Source of the DNA: RGIG3002 sp045546775
Lineage (GTDB): Bacteria > Bacillota > Clostridia > Lachnospirales > Lachnospiraceae
Length of the DNA: 64,000 nucleotides
Direction of reading: 5' to 3'
Assembly (NCBI GenBank): GCA_045546775.1
Contig: JAZQDM010000026.1
Location: forward strand, 1 to 64,000
The position numbers and the translations under genes were made by a program. Of the stretch, positions 33,415 to 44,016 are shown piece after piece. The stretch's first letter is position 1. Each line of letters starts with the position of its first letter. The notes under the pieces are model-generated. The model had not been told where the DNA came from and ran no database searches. It saw only the letters and a program-made list of their open reading frames with translations.

Positions 33415-34197
33415 ATGATAGATGTTTCATTTTCAATGCAGGAACTGGAGTATTTTTTACTCATTCTGACCAGAATAACTTGTTTTATATATGTTGCCCC
33501 ATTTTTTGGTATGGCAAATACGCCGAACAGAGTAAAGATTGGATTTGGATTTTTTGTGGCGATGTTCGTATATTCGGCTATGAGTCCGCATGAGGCAATC
33601 GCTTACAGTTCGGTTGGCGGATATGCAATACTTGTTATGAAAGAGGCAGTAACCGGACTTCTGGTGGGATTTGGTGCCAATATTTGCATGTCGATTACGG
33701 CACTTGCAGGGCATATAATATCAATAGATATTGGTTTGTCAATGGCAAGCGTGTTTGACTCAACAACTAGGGAGCAGACAAGTCTTGTAGGAGGTCTTTA
33801 TCAGTATGTGTTTATGCTGATGATGCTTGTCAGTGGTGTACATCGCTTTATTTTGGAGGCGCTAATAGAGACTTATGAGTTGATTCCGGTGGCAGGAGCG
33901 GTATTTCGGGAAGATATGTTGCTGAAAGCAATGATAGATTTCCTGACACAATACTTTAATATTGGTTTTCGCATTTGTTTGCCGATTTTTATTGTGACGC
34001 TGCTTCTTAATGTGGTGCTTGGAATTCTTGCAAAAGTTTCACCGCAGATACATATGTTTTCTGTTGGTATTCAGTTAAAAATATTTGTTGGTCTGGCAGT
34101 GTTATTTTTTACTGTCGGAATGTTGCCGAATGCGGCAGACCTCATTTTTACAACAATGAGAAAGATGATGGTTGCTTTTGTGGAGGCCATGATGTGA
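33415..34197 (+). CDS. fliR: flagellar export gate protein FliR
   Basis: 260 residues, about six membrane segments. It begins with the family-like FLLILTRITCFIYVAPFFG, with the conserved GHIISIDIGLSMASVFD around 100. The stop overlaps the start of flhB by 4 bases (ATGTGA). Confidence 0.94.
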   Translation: MIDVSFSMQELEYFLLILTRITCFIYVAPFFGMANTPNRVKIGFGFFVAMFVYSAMSPHEAIAYSSVGGYAILVMKEAVTGLLVGFGANICMSITALAGHIISIDIGLSMASVFDSTTREQTSLVGGLYQYVFMLMMLVSGVHRFILEALIETYELIPVAGAVFREDMLLKAMIDFLTQYFNIGFRICLPIFIVTLLLNVVLGILAKVSPQIHMFSVGIQLKIFVGLAVLFFTVGMLPNAADLIFTTMRKMMVAFVEAMM

Positions 34198-35306
34198 TTT
34201 TACAATATGATTTGCAGTTCTTCGCGAAAGAAGGAATGGGTGGTGAGCGTACAGAGCCTGCTACCGAAAAAAAATTAAAGGATGCCAGAGAAGAAGGCCA
34301 GGTAGCTAAAAGTAAGGAAGTTGCCAATGGCTTCGGGCTTCTTGGATTGTTTTTGATATTAAAGTTTTGGGCAGGAAATTTGGGAACCGGTTTTTTGGAA
34401 CTGTTTTCTGCTGTGTATAACAAAATTCCGGAAACGGTTGTTATGTACAATGGTAATCTGCCGCAAGGAGAGTTGATTTCGCTTGTAAAGTTTGGTGTGA
34501 CACGGTTGTTGCTCTTGCTTGCACCGATACTTTTAATCGGTTTTCTGATTGCATTTTTGAGCGATGTAGTACAAATAAAATGGATGATTACAACAAAACC
34601 GCTTAAACCGAAATTTAACAAGTTAAGTCCCATTAGTGGTATTAAGAGAATGTTTTCGGTAAATTCTCTTGTGGAACTTGTAAAATCCATTGCCAAGATA
34701 TTCATTATTATAATTGTTGTTTATAATTACATAAAAAAGCACAAGGAAAAGCTTTTTATTTTGTTTGACATACCGCTCATGCAAGGAATTCAATTATGCG
34801 GTGAGCTGGTTATAGATTTGGGAATTCAAATATCTGCTGTATATATGGTTATTGTCGCTGCTGACTTTATTTATCAAAAGTATAAGTTTAAAGCGGACAT
34901 GCGTATGTCAAAGCAGGAAATTAAAGAGGAATACAAACAGCAGGAAGGTGATCCGAAAGTAAAAGCCAAAATCCGTCAGAGGATGATGGAAGCTTCCAGA
35001 CGAAGGATGATGCAGGATTTGCCGAAAGCGGATGTTGTTATTACGAACCCGACGCATTATGCTGTTGCTATAAAATACGATCCTGAAGTGAGTGATGCAC
35101 CGATTGTTCTTGCCAAGGGTGAAGATTATCTTGCACAAAAAATCAAAGAAGTTGCGAGAGAAAATCGAATTGAGATTGTAGAAAACAAACCGTTAGCACG
35201 TATGCTTTATGCAAACGTAGAAGTAGGACAGGCTATTCCGCCGGAATTGTATCAGGCAGTGGCAGAAGTACTTGCTTTTGTATATCACTTACAGGGAAAA
35301 GTATAA
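34194..35306 (+). CDS. flhB: flagellar export specificity protein FlhB
   Basis: 370 residues. It begins with DLQFFAKEGMGGERTEPATE, the usual ERTEPAT motif, has four membrane segments, and a cytoplasmic domain with the self-cleaving NPTH motif (VVITNPTHYAVAIKYD). Cleavage there, prompted by FliK, switches export from hook to filament proteins. The start is probably GTG at 34194, overlapping fliR by 4 bases. Confidence 0.96.
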   Translation: MILQYDLQFFAKEGMGGERTEPATEKKLKDAREEGQVAKSKEVANGFGLLGLFLILKFWAGNLGTGFLELFSAVYNKIPETVVMYNGNLPQGELISLVKFGVTRLLLLLAPILLIGFLIAFLSDVVQIKWMITTKPLKPKFNKLSPISGIKRMFSVNSLVELVKSIAKIFIIIIVVYNYIKKHKEKLFILFDIPLMQGIQLCGELVIDLGIQISAVYMVIVAADFIYQKYKFKADMRMSKQEIKEEYKQQEGDPKVKAKIRQRMMEASRRRMMQDLPKADVVITNPTHYAVAIKYDPEVSDAPIVLAKGEDYLAQKIKEVARENRIEIVENKPLARMLYANVEVGQAIPPELYQAVAEVLAFVYHLQGKV

Positions 35307-35337
35307 AGTGAAAGATAGATTTTAGGAGGAAAGAAGG

Positions 35338-37371
35338 ATGAAGAAAGCGGATATAGGAATTGCGCTATATGTTTTAGCCGCTTTTGCTATGATGATTATC
35401 AACATCCCTTCCTGGTTGTTGGATATATTACTTGCATTTAATATGGCGATAGCTTTTACGGTTTTATTTGGTTGTATGTTCTCTAAAGAAGTATTGGATA
35501 TGTCGTATTTCCCGACCATTCTTTTGTTTACAACCATTTTCCGTATTGCATTAAATATTTCATCTACAAAGTTGATTCTTCGTACCGGTGATCCGGGTAA
35601 CGTTGTTGCAACTTTCGGTGAGTATGTTGGTGGTGGCGATCTTGTAATCGGTATCATCGTTTTTATTATCCTTATTTTGATACAGTTTATGGTTATCAAC
35701 AAAGGTTCCGAACGTGTTGCTGAAGTAACAGCACGTTTTACGTTGGACGCTATGCCCGGTAAACAGATGGCAATTGATGCCGATTTGAATACCGGCGCTA
35801 TTACAGACGCGGAAGCCAAAATCCGTCGTGATAAAATTCAGCAGGAAGCATCGTTCTTTGGTTCTATGGACGGTGCTGTTAAGTATGTTAAGGGAGATGC
35901 TATGGCAGGTCTTCTTATAACAGCTGTTAACATTATCGGTGGTATTGCCATGGGTGTTTTGCGCCAGGGAATGGAAATTGGTGCGGCACTTGATAAATAT
36001 ACGATTCTTACAATTGGTGACGGTCTGGTGAGCCAGATACCATCCCTTTTGATATCTTTGTCGACCGGTATTTTGGTTACAAAAGGTTCCAAAGATGCCG
36101 ATTTTGGAACTGTTTTAGTTGGACAGTTATTTGGTATTCCTAAAGCACTTTACCTTGTGGGAGTAACGCTTATGATTTTGGGTGTTGTTACACCACTTAA
36201 TACAATTCTTTTCGTTGCGCTCGGATGCGTGTTTGTTTTTGCGGGAAGAACGATGGAAGGCACAATAGAATCGGCTAAAATTGAAGCAGAAGTGGATGCG
36301 GATGAAATTGCGGCGGACGAAATCAGGCAACCGGAAAATGTTACAAGCCTTTTGCAGGTTGACCCAATCGAATTGGAATTTGGTTATGGTATTATTCCGC
36401 TTGCAGATGCAAATCAAGGTGGGGATTTGCTTGACCGTGTTGTTATGATCAGGCGCCAAATTGCATTGGAACTTGGTACGGTTGTGCCGATTATCCGTTT
36501 GCGTGATAATATTCAGCTTAATCCGAACCAGTATATTATTAAAATCAAAGGTATTCAGGTCAGCGAAGGTGAGATTTTGTTTGACCATTACATGGCCATG
36601 AATCCCGGATTTGTGGAAGATGAAATTACCGGTATTCCAACGTTTGAACCATCGTTCCATCTGCCGGCCATTTGGATTACGGAAGGACAGAGGGAGCGAG
36701 CGGAAAGTCTTGGCTATACCGTTGTAGACCCGCCGTCAATCATTGCAACACATTTGACGGAAATTATAAGACAGTACATAGCAGAATTGCTTACAAGACA
36801 AGATGTACAGCAGCTTGTTAACAATTTGAAAGAAAGCAATCCGTCATTGATTGAAGAGTTGACACCGAAGCTTCTCGGTATCGGTGAAATTCAAAAAGTC
36901 CTTCAAAATCTTTTGAAGGAAGGAATTTCGATTCGCGATCTTTTGACCATTTTTGAGACTTTGGCCGATTATTCTCCGACAACGCGAGATACGGATATTT
37001 TGACGGAATACGTTCGTCAAAGTTTAAAGCGTGCTATTTCCGGAAAATATTTTGGTGGTAATGAGACAACCAGCGTGGTTACGCTTGACCCCAAAATTGA
37101 GCAGGAAATTATGAGCAGTGTAAAACAAACCGAGCAGGGTGCGTATTTAAATCTGGATCCGGAACGTACAAAGGCGATTATGTCTTCGGTTGGAAATGAA
37201 GTTCAAAAGTTAGAGAATTTAGGAAAAAATCCTATCATCATTACGTCTCCTATCGTGCGAATGTACTTTAGAAGGTTGACGGAAGATTATTATAAAGATT
37301 TGATTGTTGTTTCTTATAACGAAATCGAGTCGAACGTAGAATTACAGTCTGTGGGGATGGTGACAGCATAA
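35338..37371 (+). CDS. flhA: flagellar export protein FlhA
   Basis: 677 residues. About eight membrane segments in the first 310 residues include the FHIPEP core (FTTIFRIALNISSTKLIL, GFMSVYT-free form, FTLDAMPGKQMAIDADLN, GDAMAGLLITAVNIIGGI). The large cytoplasmic domain follows (IELEFGYGIIPLAD, RIRLRDN-like VPIIRLRDNIQLNPNQY, and HLTEIIRQYIAELLTRQDVQ). It is the nonameric ring that receives export substrates. The stop overlaps the flhF ATG by one base. Confidence 0.96.
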   Translation: MKKADIGIALYVLAAFAMMIINIPSWLLDILLAFNMAIAFTVLFGCMFSKEVLDMSYFPTILLFTTIFRIALNISSTKLILRTGDPGNVVATFGEYVGGGDLVIGIIVFIILILIQFMVINKGSERVAEVTARFTLDAMPGKQMAIDADLNTGAITDAEAKIRRDKIQQEASFFGSMDGAVKYVKGDAMAGLLITAVNIIGGIAMGVLRQGMEIGAALDKYTILTIGDGLVSQIPSLLISLSTGILVTKGSKDADFGTVLVGQLFGIPKALYLVGVTLMILGVVTPLNTILFVALGCVFVFAGRTMEGTIESAKIEAEVDADEIAADEIRQPENVTSLLQVDPIELEFGYGIIPLADANQGGDLLDRVVMIRRQIALELGTVVPIIRLRDNIQLNPNQYIIKIKGIQVSEGEILFDHYMAMNPGFVEDEITGIPTFEPSFHLPAIWITEGQRERAESLGYTVVDPPSIIATHLTEIIRQYIAELLTRQDVQQLVNNLKESNPSLIEELTPKLLGIGEIQKVLQNLLKEGISIRDLLTIFETLADYSPTTRDTDILTEYVRQSLKRAISGKYFGGNETTSVVTLDPKIEQEIMSSVKQTEQGAYLNLDPERTKAIMSSVGNEVQKLENLGKNPIIITSPIVRMYFRRLTEDYYKDLIVVSYNEIESNVELQSVGMVTA

Positions 37372-38630
37372 TGATAATTAAGAAATATTTGGGTAAAACA
37401 GAAGAAGAAGCACTTGCCCTTGCAAAAAAAGAATTGGGAGAACAAGTTGTTCTTATGAATGTAAAAAAAGTCAAGAAGGGTGGCTTTTTCGGTTTGCTTC
37501 AAAAGCAAATGACAGAGATTACGGTTGCTTTGGAAGAAGAAAGTGAAAGAAAAGCAAAAGCAGTGGCAGATGAAAACGCTATGAAGGAAGCGGTTTCCGC
37601 AGTGGCTAAAGTGGCTGCAAAAACGGTTGTAGAGCCACAAAAGTTTACAATACCACAACAGAATGCGCAAACAGCGGATTCGAATATGCAAAAGAATCGA
37701 TTTGCAGATACCGTGGATTATATTGAACGGCAAGAGAATAACTCTATTCAGGAAAAACTGGATAGTCTTCAAACTTTTTTGGAACAAAAGCTTCAACCGC
37801 AGGAGGAGGAAGAAATTCCGGAAAAAGAAGACGAGATGATGGTCTTTATGAAGCTTCTTTATAATACAATGTTGGATAATGAAGTAAAAGAGACTTATGC
37901 AAATCAGATTATTGAGGAAGTGGATAAAGTGAGTAAACCGGGTGCGCCGGTTGATGGGGTGCTGGCCGGTATATATCAAAAGATGATTTTGAAGTTCGGC
38001 AAACCGGAAGGAATTGTTCCGGCAAAAAAATGCCCGAAATTTGTCTATTTTATTGGACCGACAGGGGTAGGAAAAACAACAACCATTGCAAAAATTGCCT
38101 CCAGATTTTGTTTGGATGAAAAGAAAAAGATTGCAATGCTTACAAGTGATACGTATCGTATTGCAGCGGCAGAGCAGCTCCGCACATATGCTAATATTTT
38201 AGAAATTCCGTTCAAAATTGTATATACGGCAGAAGAGATGCAGGAAGCCGCTGCACAATTTAAAGACTATGATTATGTCTTTGTTGACACGGCCGGACAC
38301 GCTTTCCATAATACAGAGCAGCGAGAAGCAGTGAAAGAAATCGTTCACGCGGTGGATGAATTAGCAGAGAAAGAAGTGTATCTCGTAGTCAGTGCAACAA
38401 CAAAATATCGTGATTTGGAACGAATTGCGGATGCTTATAAAGAAGTTGCGGAATACAAACTTATTTTTACAAAATTGGATGAGACAACTTCTTTAGGAAG
38501 TCTGCTTAATTTACATATGTATACAGGAGCGCCTATGTCCTATGTCACTTGCGGTCAGAATGTACCGGATGATATTGAGAAGTTTAATCCACAAAAAACT
38601 GTGAAGCATCTTCTTGGAGGGAAACGTTAA
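37371..38630 (+). CDS. flhF: flagellar biosynthesis GTPase FlhF
   Basis: 419 residues. An N-terminal B domain (IIKKYLGKTEEEALALAKKE) is followed by a charged linker and an SRP-type NG domain with FIGPTGVGKTTTIAKIA, TSDTYRIAAAEQLRTYA, FVDTAGH and FTKLDET. It places and counts flagella with FlhG. It overlaps the neighbours on both sides by one base. Confidence 0.95.
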   Translation: MIIKKYLGKTEEEALALAKKELGEQVVLMNVKKVKKGGFFGLLQKQMTEITVALEEESERKAKAVADENAMKEAVSAVAKVAAKTVVEPQKFTIPQQNAQTADSNMQKNRFADTVDYIERQENNSIQEKLDSLQTFLEQKLQPQEEEEIPEKEDEMMVFMKLLYNTMLDNEVKETYANQIIEEVDKVSKPGAPVDGVLAGIYQKMILKFGKPEGIVPAKKCPKFVYFIGPTGVGKTTTIAKIASRFCLDEKKKIAMLTSDTYRIAAAEQLRTYANILEIPFKIVYTAEEMQEAAAQFKDYDYVFVDTAGHAFHNTEQREAVKEIVHAVDELAEKEVYLVVSATTKYRDLERIADAYKEVAEYKLIFTKLDETTSLGSLLNLHMYTGAPMSYVTCGQNVPDDIEKFNPQKTVKHLLGGKR

Positions 38631-39523
38631 TGGACCAGGCCGAACAATTAAGAAATATTATAAAGGCCAAAAATCAGTTGCATGGGAAACCGGAGGCACG
38701 CGTAATTACCGTTACAAGCGGAAAAGGTGGAGTCGGAAAGTCCAATACAGCGATTAATTTGGCTGTGCAGTTTAGAAAAGAAGGCAAAAGAGTCGTTATT
38801 CTGGATGCAGATTTTGGATTGGCCAACATTGAAATTATGTTTGGCGCAGTACCCCAGTTTAATTTAGGGGATTTAGTGAACAAAGGCAAAAGTATAAAAG
38901 AGATTATAACGCAAGGCCCAATGGAAATTGGGTTTATTTCCGGTGGTTCCGGAATATCCGGCCTTGCCAATATGGATAAAGACAGTTTGCGTTATATTAT
39001 ACAAAATCTGGTAGAGCTTGATGTCATTGCGGATGTCATTATTATAGACACCGGCGCAGGTATTTCGGATACGGTTTTGGAATTTCTTGTTGCAAGCGGA
39101 GAAATTATACTTGTTACAACACCGGAACCTACTTCGATCACCGATTCGTATTCGTTGATGAAAGCACTGCATATTCATCCGAGATTTTCCAAGCAGGAGA
39201 CAAATGTGAAACTTATCTCAAATCGCGTGGAAAGCGAAGAAGAAGGCGTTGAACTTTATCAAAAGTTGAATTGTGTTGTGGAAAAATATTTGGATGTTCC
39301 GCTTGCATATTTAGGCGCAGTACCGCAAGATGAACAATTATCGCAAGCAGTCATGCAACAGATGCCTGTATCCATTCAAAATCCGAAGGCAAAATCAGCG
39401 GTTGCATACAAAAAGATAGTCGATAAACTTTTAAACAAAGAAGAAATACAACAACCAACCAGGCGTGGAATGGCAGCATTTTTCTCGCGTATTGTATCAG
39501 GGAAAAAAGCAGAATCGAGGTAG
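38630..39523 (+). CDS. flhG: flagellar number regulator FlhG (MinD/ParA type)
   Basis: 297 residues. Deviant Walker A VTSGKGGVGKSNTAINLA, VVILDADFGLANIEIMFG, and VIIIDTGAGISDTV. The N-terminal DQAEQLRNIIKAKNQ resembles the DQAxxLR motif by which FlhG stimulates FlhF GTPase. It limits flagellar number and site. Confidence 0.94.
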   Translation: MDQAEQLRNIIKAKNQLHGKPEARVITVTSGKGGVGKSNTAINLAVQFRKEGKRVVILDADFGLANIEIMFGAVPQFNLGDLVNKGKSIKEIITQGPMEIGFISGGSGISGLANMDKDSLRYIIQNLVELDVIADVIIIDTGAGISDTVLEFLVASGEIILVTTPEPTSITDSYSLMKALHIHPRFSKQETNVKLISNRVESEEEGVELYQKLNCVVEKYLDVPLAYLGAVPQDEQLSQAVMQQMPVSIQNPKAKSAVAYKKIVDKLLNKEEIQQPTRRGMAAFFSRIVSGKKAESR

Positions 39524-39525
39524 GC

Positions 39526-40260
39526 ATGTTAGCTAAAATCATAAAACCCGGTGACAAATTGGAGTTACAGCAAGTTGAGCGGGTTAAAATGGGAAAACAG
39601 GAAGAGGCAGAAGTAAAGAAAATATATCGAAGCGCAGTAAGTGAGATCTTGAGCGAAGATAGCATGGAGATTACTATGCCGCTGGAACAGGGAAAACTTG
39701 TGCTATTGCAGGTGGACAGTGTGTATGATATTTATTTTTACACGGCTAACGGTTTGTATCAATGTTTTGCCAGAGTGGTAGACCGCTACAAGACAAACAA
39801 TATTTATTTGATTCAGGTGGAGCTCATTAGTAATTTGCGTAAGCAACAAAGGAGAGAATACTATCGATTTAGTTGTTCCATTGAGATGCAGACGGCGGAA
39901 GTGACGGCGGATGAATTCGAAAACGCAAAGGACAACAATGAGATGGTGTATTTGGCACCTAAAAATCTGAAAAAAGGTGTTATTGTGGATATTAGTGGGG
40001 GCGGCCTGCGTTTTATTATTGATGAAAAATATGAAGTAGACAGTCTGATTAGTTGTAAGTACCGTCTTGTCGTAAAAGGAAAAGAGAAGGAGTATAACTT
40101 GGTAGGTCGTGTGTTAAGTGCACGTGAGTTGGGAAACCGTCCGGGTGTTTTTGAACATAGAATTCAGTTTCAAAACATCAATATAGAACAGAGAGAAGAA
40201 ATCATTCGTTACATTTTCCAAGAAGAACGAAAAAACAGAAAAAAAGAGCAAGGATTCTAA
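39526..40260 (+). CDS. PilZ-domain c-di-GMP receptor, YcgR-like
   Basis: 244 residues. An N-terminal YcgR-like domain (about 1-100) precedes a PilZ domain with the RxxxR motif in QRREYYRFSC and the DISGGGLRF motif, the two c-di-GMP-binding elements. Such proteins (YcgR/DgrA/MotI) brake the motor when c-di-GMP is high. Located between flhG and cheB, so it couples c-di-GMP to motility here. Confidence 0.9.
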   Translation: MLAKIIKPGDKLELQQVERVKMGKQEEAEVKKIYRSAVSEILSEDSMEITMPLEQGKLVLLQVDSVYDIYFYTANGLYQCFARVVDRYKTNNIYLIQVELISNLRKQQRREYYRFSCSIEMQTAEVTADEFENAKDNNEMVYLAPKNLKKGVIVDISGGGLRFIIDEKYEVDSLISCKYRLVVKGKEKEYNLVGRVLSARELGNRPGVFEHRIQFQNINIEQREEIIRYIFQEERKNRKKEQGF

Positions 40261-40316
40261 ACTGAAGAGACAATTTAGGGTGACGTCGTACAGTTTTGGA
40301 AAAAATAGGTGAAATT

Positions 40317-41390
40317 ATGAAAAAAATACTGATTGTCGATGACTCTGCACTTATGAGAAGAGTGCTTTGTGATATAATCAACAGTGATAAGAGATTCCAA
40401 GTGGAAGATACTGCAACAAATGGCTTAGAAGCACTTAATTTGTTAATGAGCAAAACCTATGACGCAGTTGTGCTTGATGTGAATATGCCACGAATGAATG
40501 GCCTTGAGCTGTTACGGCAGTTACAGGAGAAAAGAATAGCTGCAAAAGTCATGATGGCGAGCACCGATACAAGAGAAGGCGCTAAAACGACATTGGATGC
40601 ATTAGAACTTGGAGCCCTCGATTTCATACATAAACCAACCAATGCAATTGATTGCAGAGTAGACGATTTCAAAAAGCGTATGCTGGAAATTTTGTATACT
40701 GTTTCGGAAAGCCGTACACCGGTAATGTCGCCGAAGAAACATGTTTTCGATGACAGCAAAAACAAAACGAAAATGATTGAAATCGTCAGAAGAAGCGCAA
40801 CGAAAATTTTGGGCAATAAGGTGGTGGCGATAGCCAGTTCCACCGGAGGGCCGAAGGCTTTGCAGTCAGTAATACCGAAGCTTCCGGGTAATTTAAGGGC
40901 ACCGGTTGTTGTTGTTCAACATATGCCGAAAGGCTTTACGGCATCGTTAGCCGAAAGACTGAACATGTTAAGTGAGCTTCATGTGAAGGAGGCTGCAGAA
41001 GGCGATGTGTTAGAAGCCGGAAATGCTTACATAGCAATGGGTGGTATGCATTTAAATGTTGTTATGAAAGGCGGACAACCTACCATTCATTATTCGGACG
41101 AGCCGAATAGGGAAGGTGTAAAGCCATGTGCGAATTATATGTATGAGTCTTTGGCAGATTGCAGATACGACGAAGTAGTATGCGCGGTTTTGACAGGAAT
41201 GGGGGCAGACGGAACACAAGGAATCCAAAATTTAAAAAAGAAAAAGAAGACGCATGTTATTGCTCAGGACGAAAGTACAAGTGCTGTATACGGCATGCCG
41301 AAATGTATTGTAAAGGCAGGGTTAAATGATCAGGTAGTACCGCTTGAGCAGGTTGCGCAAGAAATTATTTTAAACGTGGGGGTAATGTAG
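40317..41390 (+). CDS. cheB: chemotaxis methylesterase CheB
   Basis: 357 residues from the ATG at 40317, preceded by AGGTGAA; the in-frame TTG at 40296 is less likely because the protein should begin KKILIVDDSALMRR. A receiver domain (phospho-Asp in VVLDVNMPRMNG) is joined to a methylesterase domain with catalytic Ser in ASSTGGPKAL, His in QHMPKGFTASLAERL and Asp in GMGADG. It demethylates receptors during adaptation. Confidence 0.96.
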   Translation: MKKILIVDDSALMRRVLCDIINSDKRFQVEDTATNGLEALNLLMSKTYDAVVLDVNMPRMNGLELLRQLQEKRIAAKVMMASTDTREGAKTTLDALELGALDFIHKPTNAIDCRVDDFKKRMLEILYTVSESRTPVMSPKKHVFDDSKNKTKMIEIVRRSATKILGNKVVAIASSTGGPKALQSVIPKLPGNLRAPVVVVQHMPKGFTASLAERLNMLSELHVKEAAEGDVLEAGNAYIAMGGMHLNVVMKGGQPTIHYSDEPNREGVKPCANYMYESLADCRYDEVVCAVLTGMGADGTQGIQNLKKKKKTHVIAQDESTSAVYGMPKCIVKAGLNDQVVPLEQVAQEIILNVGVM

Positions 41391-41391
41391 A

Positions 41392-43530
41392 ATGGATGTA
41401 AGCCAATATCTTGAGATTTTCCTTGATGAAACAAAAGAACATTTGCAAAACTTGAATACCCAGATTTTGATTCTGGAACAGGAACCGGAAAATATGGATA
41501 CCATTAATGAAATTTTCCGTGCGGCACATTCACTTAAAGGTATGGCTGGAACAATGGGTTACAAGAGAATGCAGACTCTTACACATGACATGGAGAATGT
41601 TTTCTCAGAAGTAAGAAACGGCACAATTAAAGTGCGCGGTAACATGATTGATATTTTGTTCCAGTGTCTGGATGCGTTAGAAGAGTATCTTGCAGCAATC
41701 CAGGAAAGCGGTGATGAAGGAACAAACGACAATGAACCGCTTATCAAAGCATTGAATGATATTTTAAACGGTGGTTCCGGAGAAGTCGAAGAAACTGCAG
41801 AAGAAGCAGCTGAAGCAACAGAAGAAGCACCGGCAGAAGAGACAGCAGAAGAGCCTGCAAAGGAAGAGCAGGGACAGAGCGCACCGGCAGAAAGTACGGA
41901 TGGCGGCGATGGAAAATGGAAAGACATCAAACTTGGAAGCACAGAGAAAAATGTGATTCATGAAGCAAAAGAACAAAAGAAAAATGTATTCGGTTTGACG
42001 GTCAAAGTGCAGGAAAGCTGTATTTTGAAAGCGGCAAGAGCATTTCTTGTTTTTAAAGCATTGGAAGAGTTTGGTGAGGTGATTGTATCCAATCCATCCA
42101 CACAGGATATAGAAGATGAGAAATTCGATTTTGATTTCAGTTTGATTTTCATTACAGAAAAAGATTTGAATGCAGCAATTAAAGCTGCATCCAACGTTTC
42201 TGAAATTGAATCTGTTGTAGGTGGTGAAGTTACGGTTGCTGTGGAAGCACCGGCAGAAGTTGCCAAAACAGAAGAAAAGAAAGAAATTAAGAAGAAGATT
42301 CCGAAAAAACTTGTTGAATCGGCACCGCCGGCAGCTCCAAAACCGGCCGAAAAGAAACCGGCAGCGAAACCGGTTGTTAACAGAACAGTCCGCGTAGATA
42401 TTGAAAAGTTGGATGTTCTTATGAACCTTGTAAGTGAGCTTATCATTGCGAAAAACTCACTTGTATCGGCTGCTAATGTAGATGGCGGAAACACAAATGG
42501 TGGTTTCAATGAGCAGATTGAATACATTGAGAGCGTTACAACGAACTTGCATGAATCTGTTATGAAAGTTCGAATGGTACCAATCGAGAGCGTTGTAAAT
42601 AAATTCCCGCGTATGATTCGTGACTTGTCAAAGAAATTGGACAAGAAAATGGAATTGTATATGTCCGGTGAAGAGACAGAGTTGGATAGAACTGTAGTAG
42701 ATGAAATCGGCGATCCGTTGATGCATTTGCTTCGTAACTCTGCTGACCACGGCTTGGAATCTGCGGAAACTCGTAGAGAACGCGGAAAGCCGGAAGTGGG
42801 TTCTATTTACTTAGATGCATACCAGGATGGTAATAACGTTGTTATCGAAGTAAGAGACGATGGTAATGGTATTGATGTAGAAGCTGTTAAGAACAAAGCG
42901 ATTGACCGCGGAGTTATTACGGTAGAACAGGCTGCAAATATGAGTGACAAAGAGATTATCGATTTGTTATTCAGCGCAGGTTTCTCCACAGCAAAACAGG
43001 TATCCGACGTATCCGGACGAGGTGTTGGTCTTGATGTTGTTAAATCCAAGATTGAAGCACTGAGCGGTGAAGTAGAAGTAAAGAGCAAACTTGGCGAAGG
43101 AAGTACATGGATTATCCGCCTTCCGCTTACACTTGCTATTATTCAGGCACTCATGGTGGATGTCGGTGGTGAAAAATATGCGATTTCATTAGGTTCTATT
43201 CAGACAATTGAAGATATTAATCCGAATGAAATTAAGCTTGTACAATCAAAAGAAGTAATACATTTAAGAGGAACTGTTATTCCGTTAATTCGTCTTTGTG
43301 ATGTGCTTGATGTTGCATCAAAGAAAGATGAAAACGATGATCTTTTAGTTGTTATTGTTAAGAAGGGTGATAAACTTGCAGGTCTTGTTGTCGATGAGTT
43401 GATGGGACAGCAGGAAATCGTTATCAAGTCCATGGGCAAATACATTAACAGATGCAAATTTATCAGTGGTGCTACCATTCTTGGTGATGGTGAAGTTGCT
43501 CTTATTCTTGATGCTAACGCACTTATTTAA
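41392..43530 (+). CDS. cheA: chemotaxis histidine kinase CheA
   Basis: 712 residues. P1: phospho-acceptor His46 in RAAHSLKGMAGTMGY. A very acidic Glu/Ala/Pro linker (about 128-165) leads to P2 (CheY/CheB binding, about 195-285), a Lys/Pro/Ala linker, the P3 dimer helices (VDIEKLDVLMNLVSELIIAK), P4 kinase (LMHLLRNSADHGLE, VRDDGNGID, GRGVGLDVVKSKIE) and a CheW-like P5. All catalytic boxes are intact. Normal length for the group. Confidence 0.97.
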   Translation: MDVSQYLEIFLDETKEHLQNLNTQILILEQEPENMDTINEIFRAAHSLKGMAGTMGYKRMQTLTHDMENVFSEVRNGTIKVRGNMIDILFQCLDALEEYLAAIQESGDEGTNDNEPLIKALNDILNGGSGEVEETAEEAAEATEEAPAEETAEEPAKEEQGQSAPAESTDGGDGKWKDIKLGSTEKNVIHEAKEQKKNVFGLTVKVQESCILKAARAFLVFKALEEFGEVIVSNPSTQDIEDEKFDFDFSLIFITEKDLNAAIKAASNVSEIESVVGGEVTVAVEAPAEVAKTEEKKEIKKKIPKKLVESAPPAAPKPAEKKPAAKPVVNRTVRVDIEKLDVLMNLVSELIIAKNSLVSAANVDGGNTNGGFNEQIEYIESVTTNLHESVMKVRMVPIESVVNKFPRMIRDLSKKLDKKMELYMSGEETELDRTVVDEIGDPLMHLLRNSADHGLESAETRRERGKPEVGSIYLDAYQDGNNVVIEVRDDGNGIDVEAVKNKAIDRGVITVEQAANMSDKEIIDLLFSAGFSTAKQVSDVSGRGVGLDVVKSKIEALSGEVEVKSKLGEGSTWIIRLPLTLAIIQALMVDVGGEKYAISLGSIQTIEDINPNEIKLVQSKEVIHLRGTVIPLIRLCDVLDVASKKDENDDLLVVIVKKGDKLAGLVVDELMGQQEIVIKSMGKYINRCKFISGATILGDGEVALILDANALI

Positions 43531-43545
43531 TAGGAGGAATGACAG

Positions 43546-44004
43546 ATGGAAGAATTAAAAGTAGCTTTTGAGACAACACAATATATTGTTATTAAAATTG
43601 GCAACGAACAGTACGGAATTGACATCAAGTACATTGATAATATTGTGCGTATGCAACATATTACAAGAGTTCCCAAAGTTGCTCCTCATTTAAAAGGTGT
43701 AATCAATCTTCGTGGAGAAGTTATTCCTGTTATGAGTCTTAGATTAAAAATGGGACTTCCGGCAGATGAAATTACAAAAAATACGAGAATTATTATTTTG
43801 AAGTTGGAACAGGATGGAATGATTGGTGTTATTGTAGATGAGGTAAAAGAAGTGGTAACACTGGACAACTCTCAGATTGAGAAAGTGTCCTATGACAACA
43901 AGGAAGAGAAGTCCAACTTTATTAATGGAATCGGCAAAGATGCCGGTGGACTAATTTCACTGTTAGATCTTAACACAATTGCTCTGGAAAGAGAGAATGC
44001 ATAA
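43546..44004 (+). CDS. cheW: chemotaxis adaptor CheW
   Basis: 152 residues, single CheW domain: IVIKIGNEQYGIDIKYIDNI, RVPKVAPHLKGVINLRGEVI and GVIVDEVKEVVTLD. It couples receptors to CheA. TAGGAGG precedes the start. Confidence 0.95.
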   Translation: MEELKVAFETTQYIVIKIGNEQYGIDIKYIDNIVRMQHITRVPKVAPHLKGVINLRGEVIPVMSLRLKMGLPADEITKNTRIIILKLEQDGMIGVIVDEVKEVVTLDNSQIEKVSYDNKEEKSNFINGIGKDAGGLISLLDLNTIALERENA

Positions 44005-44016
44005 GGGTGACGTTAT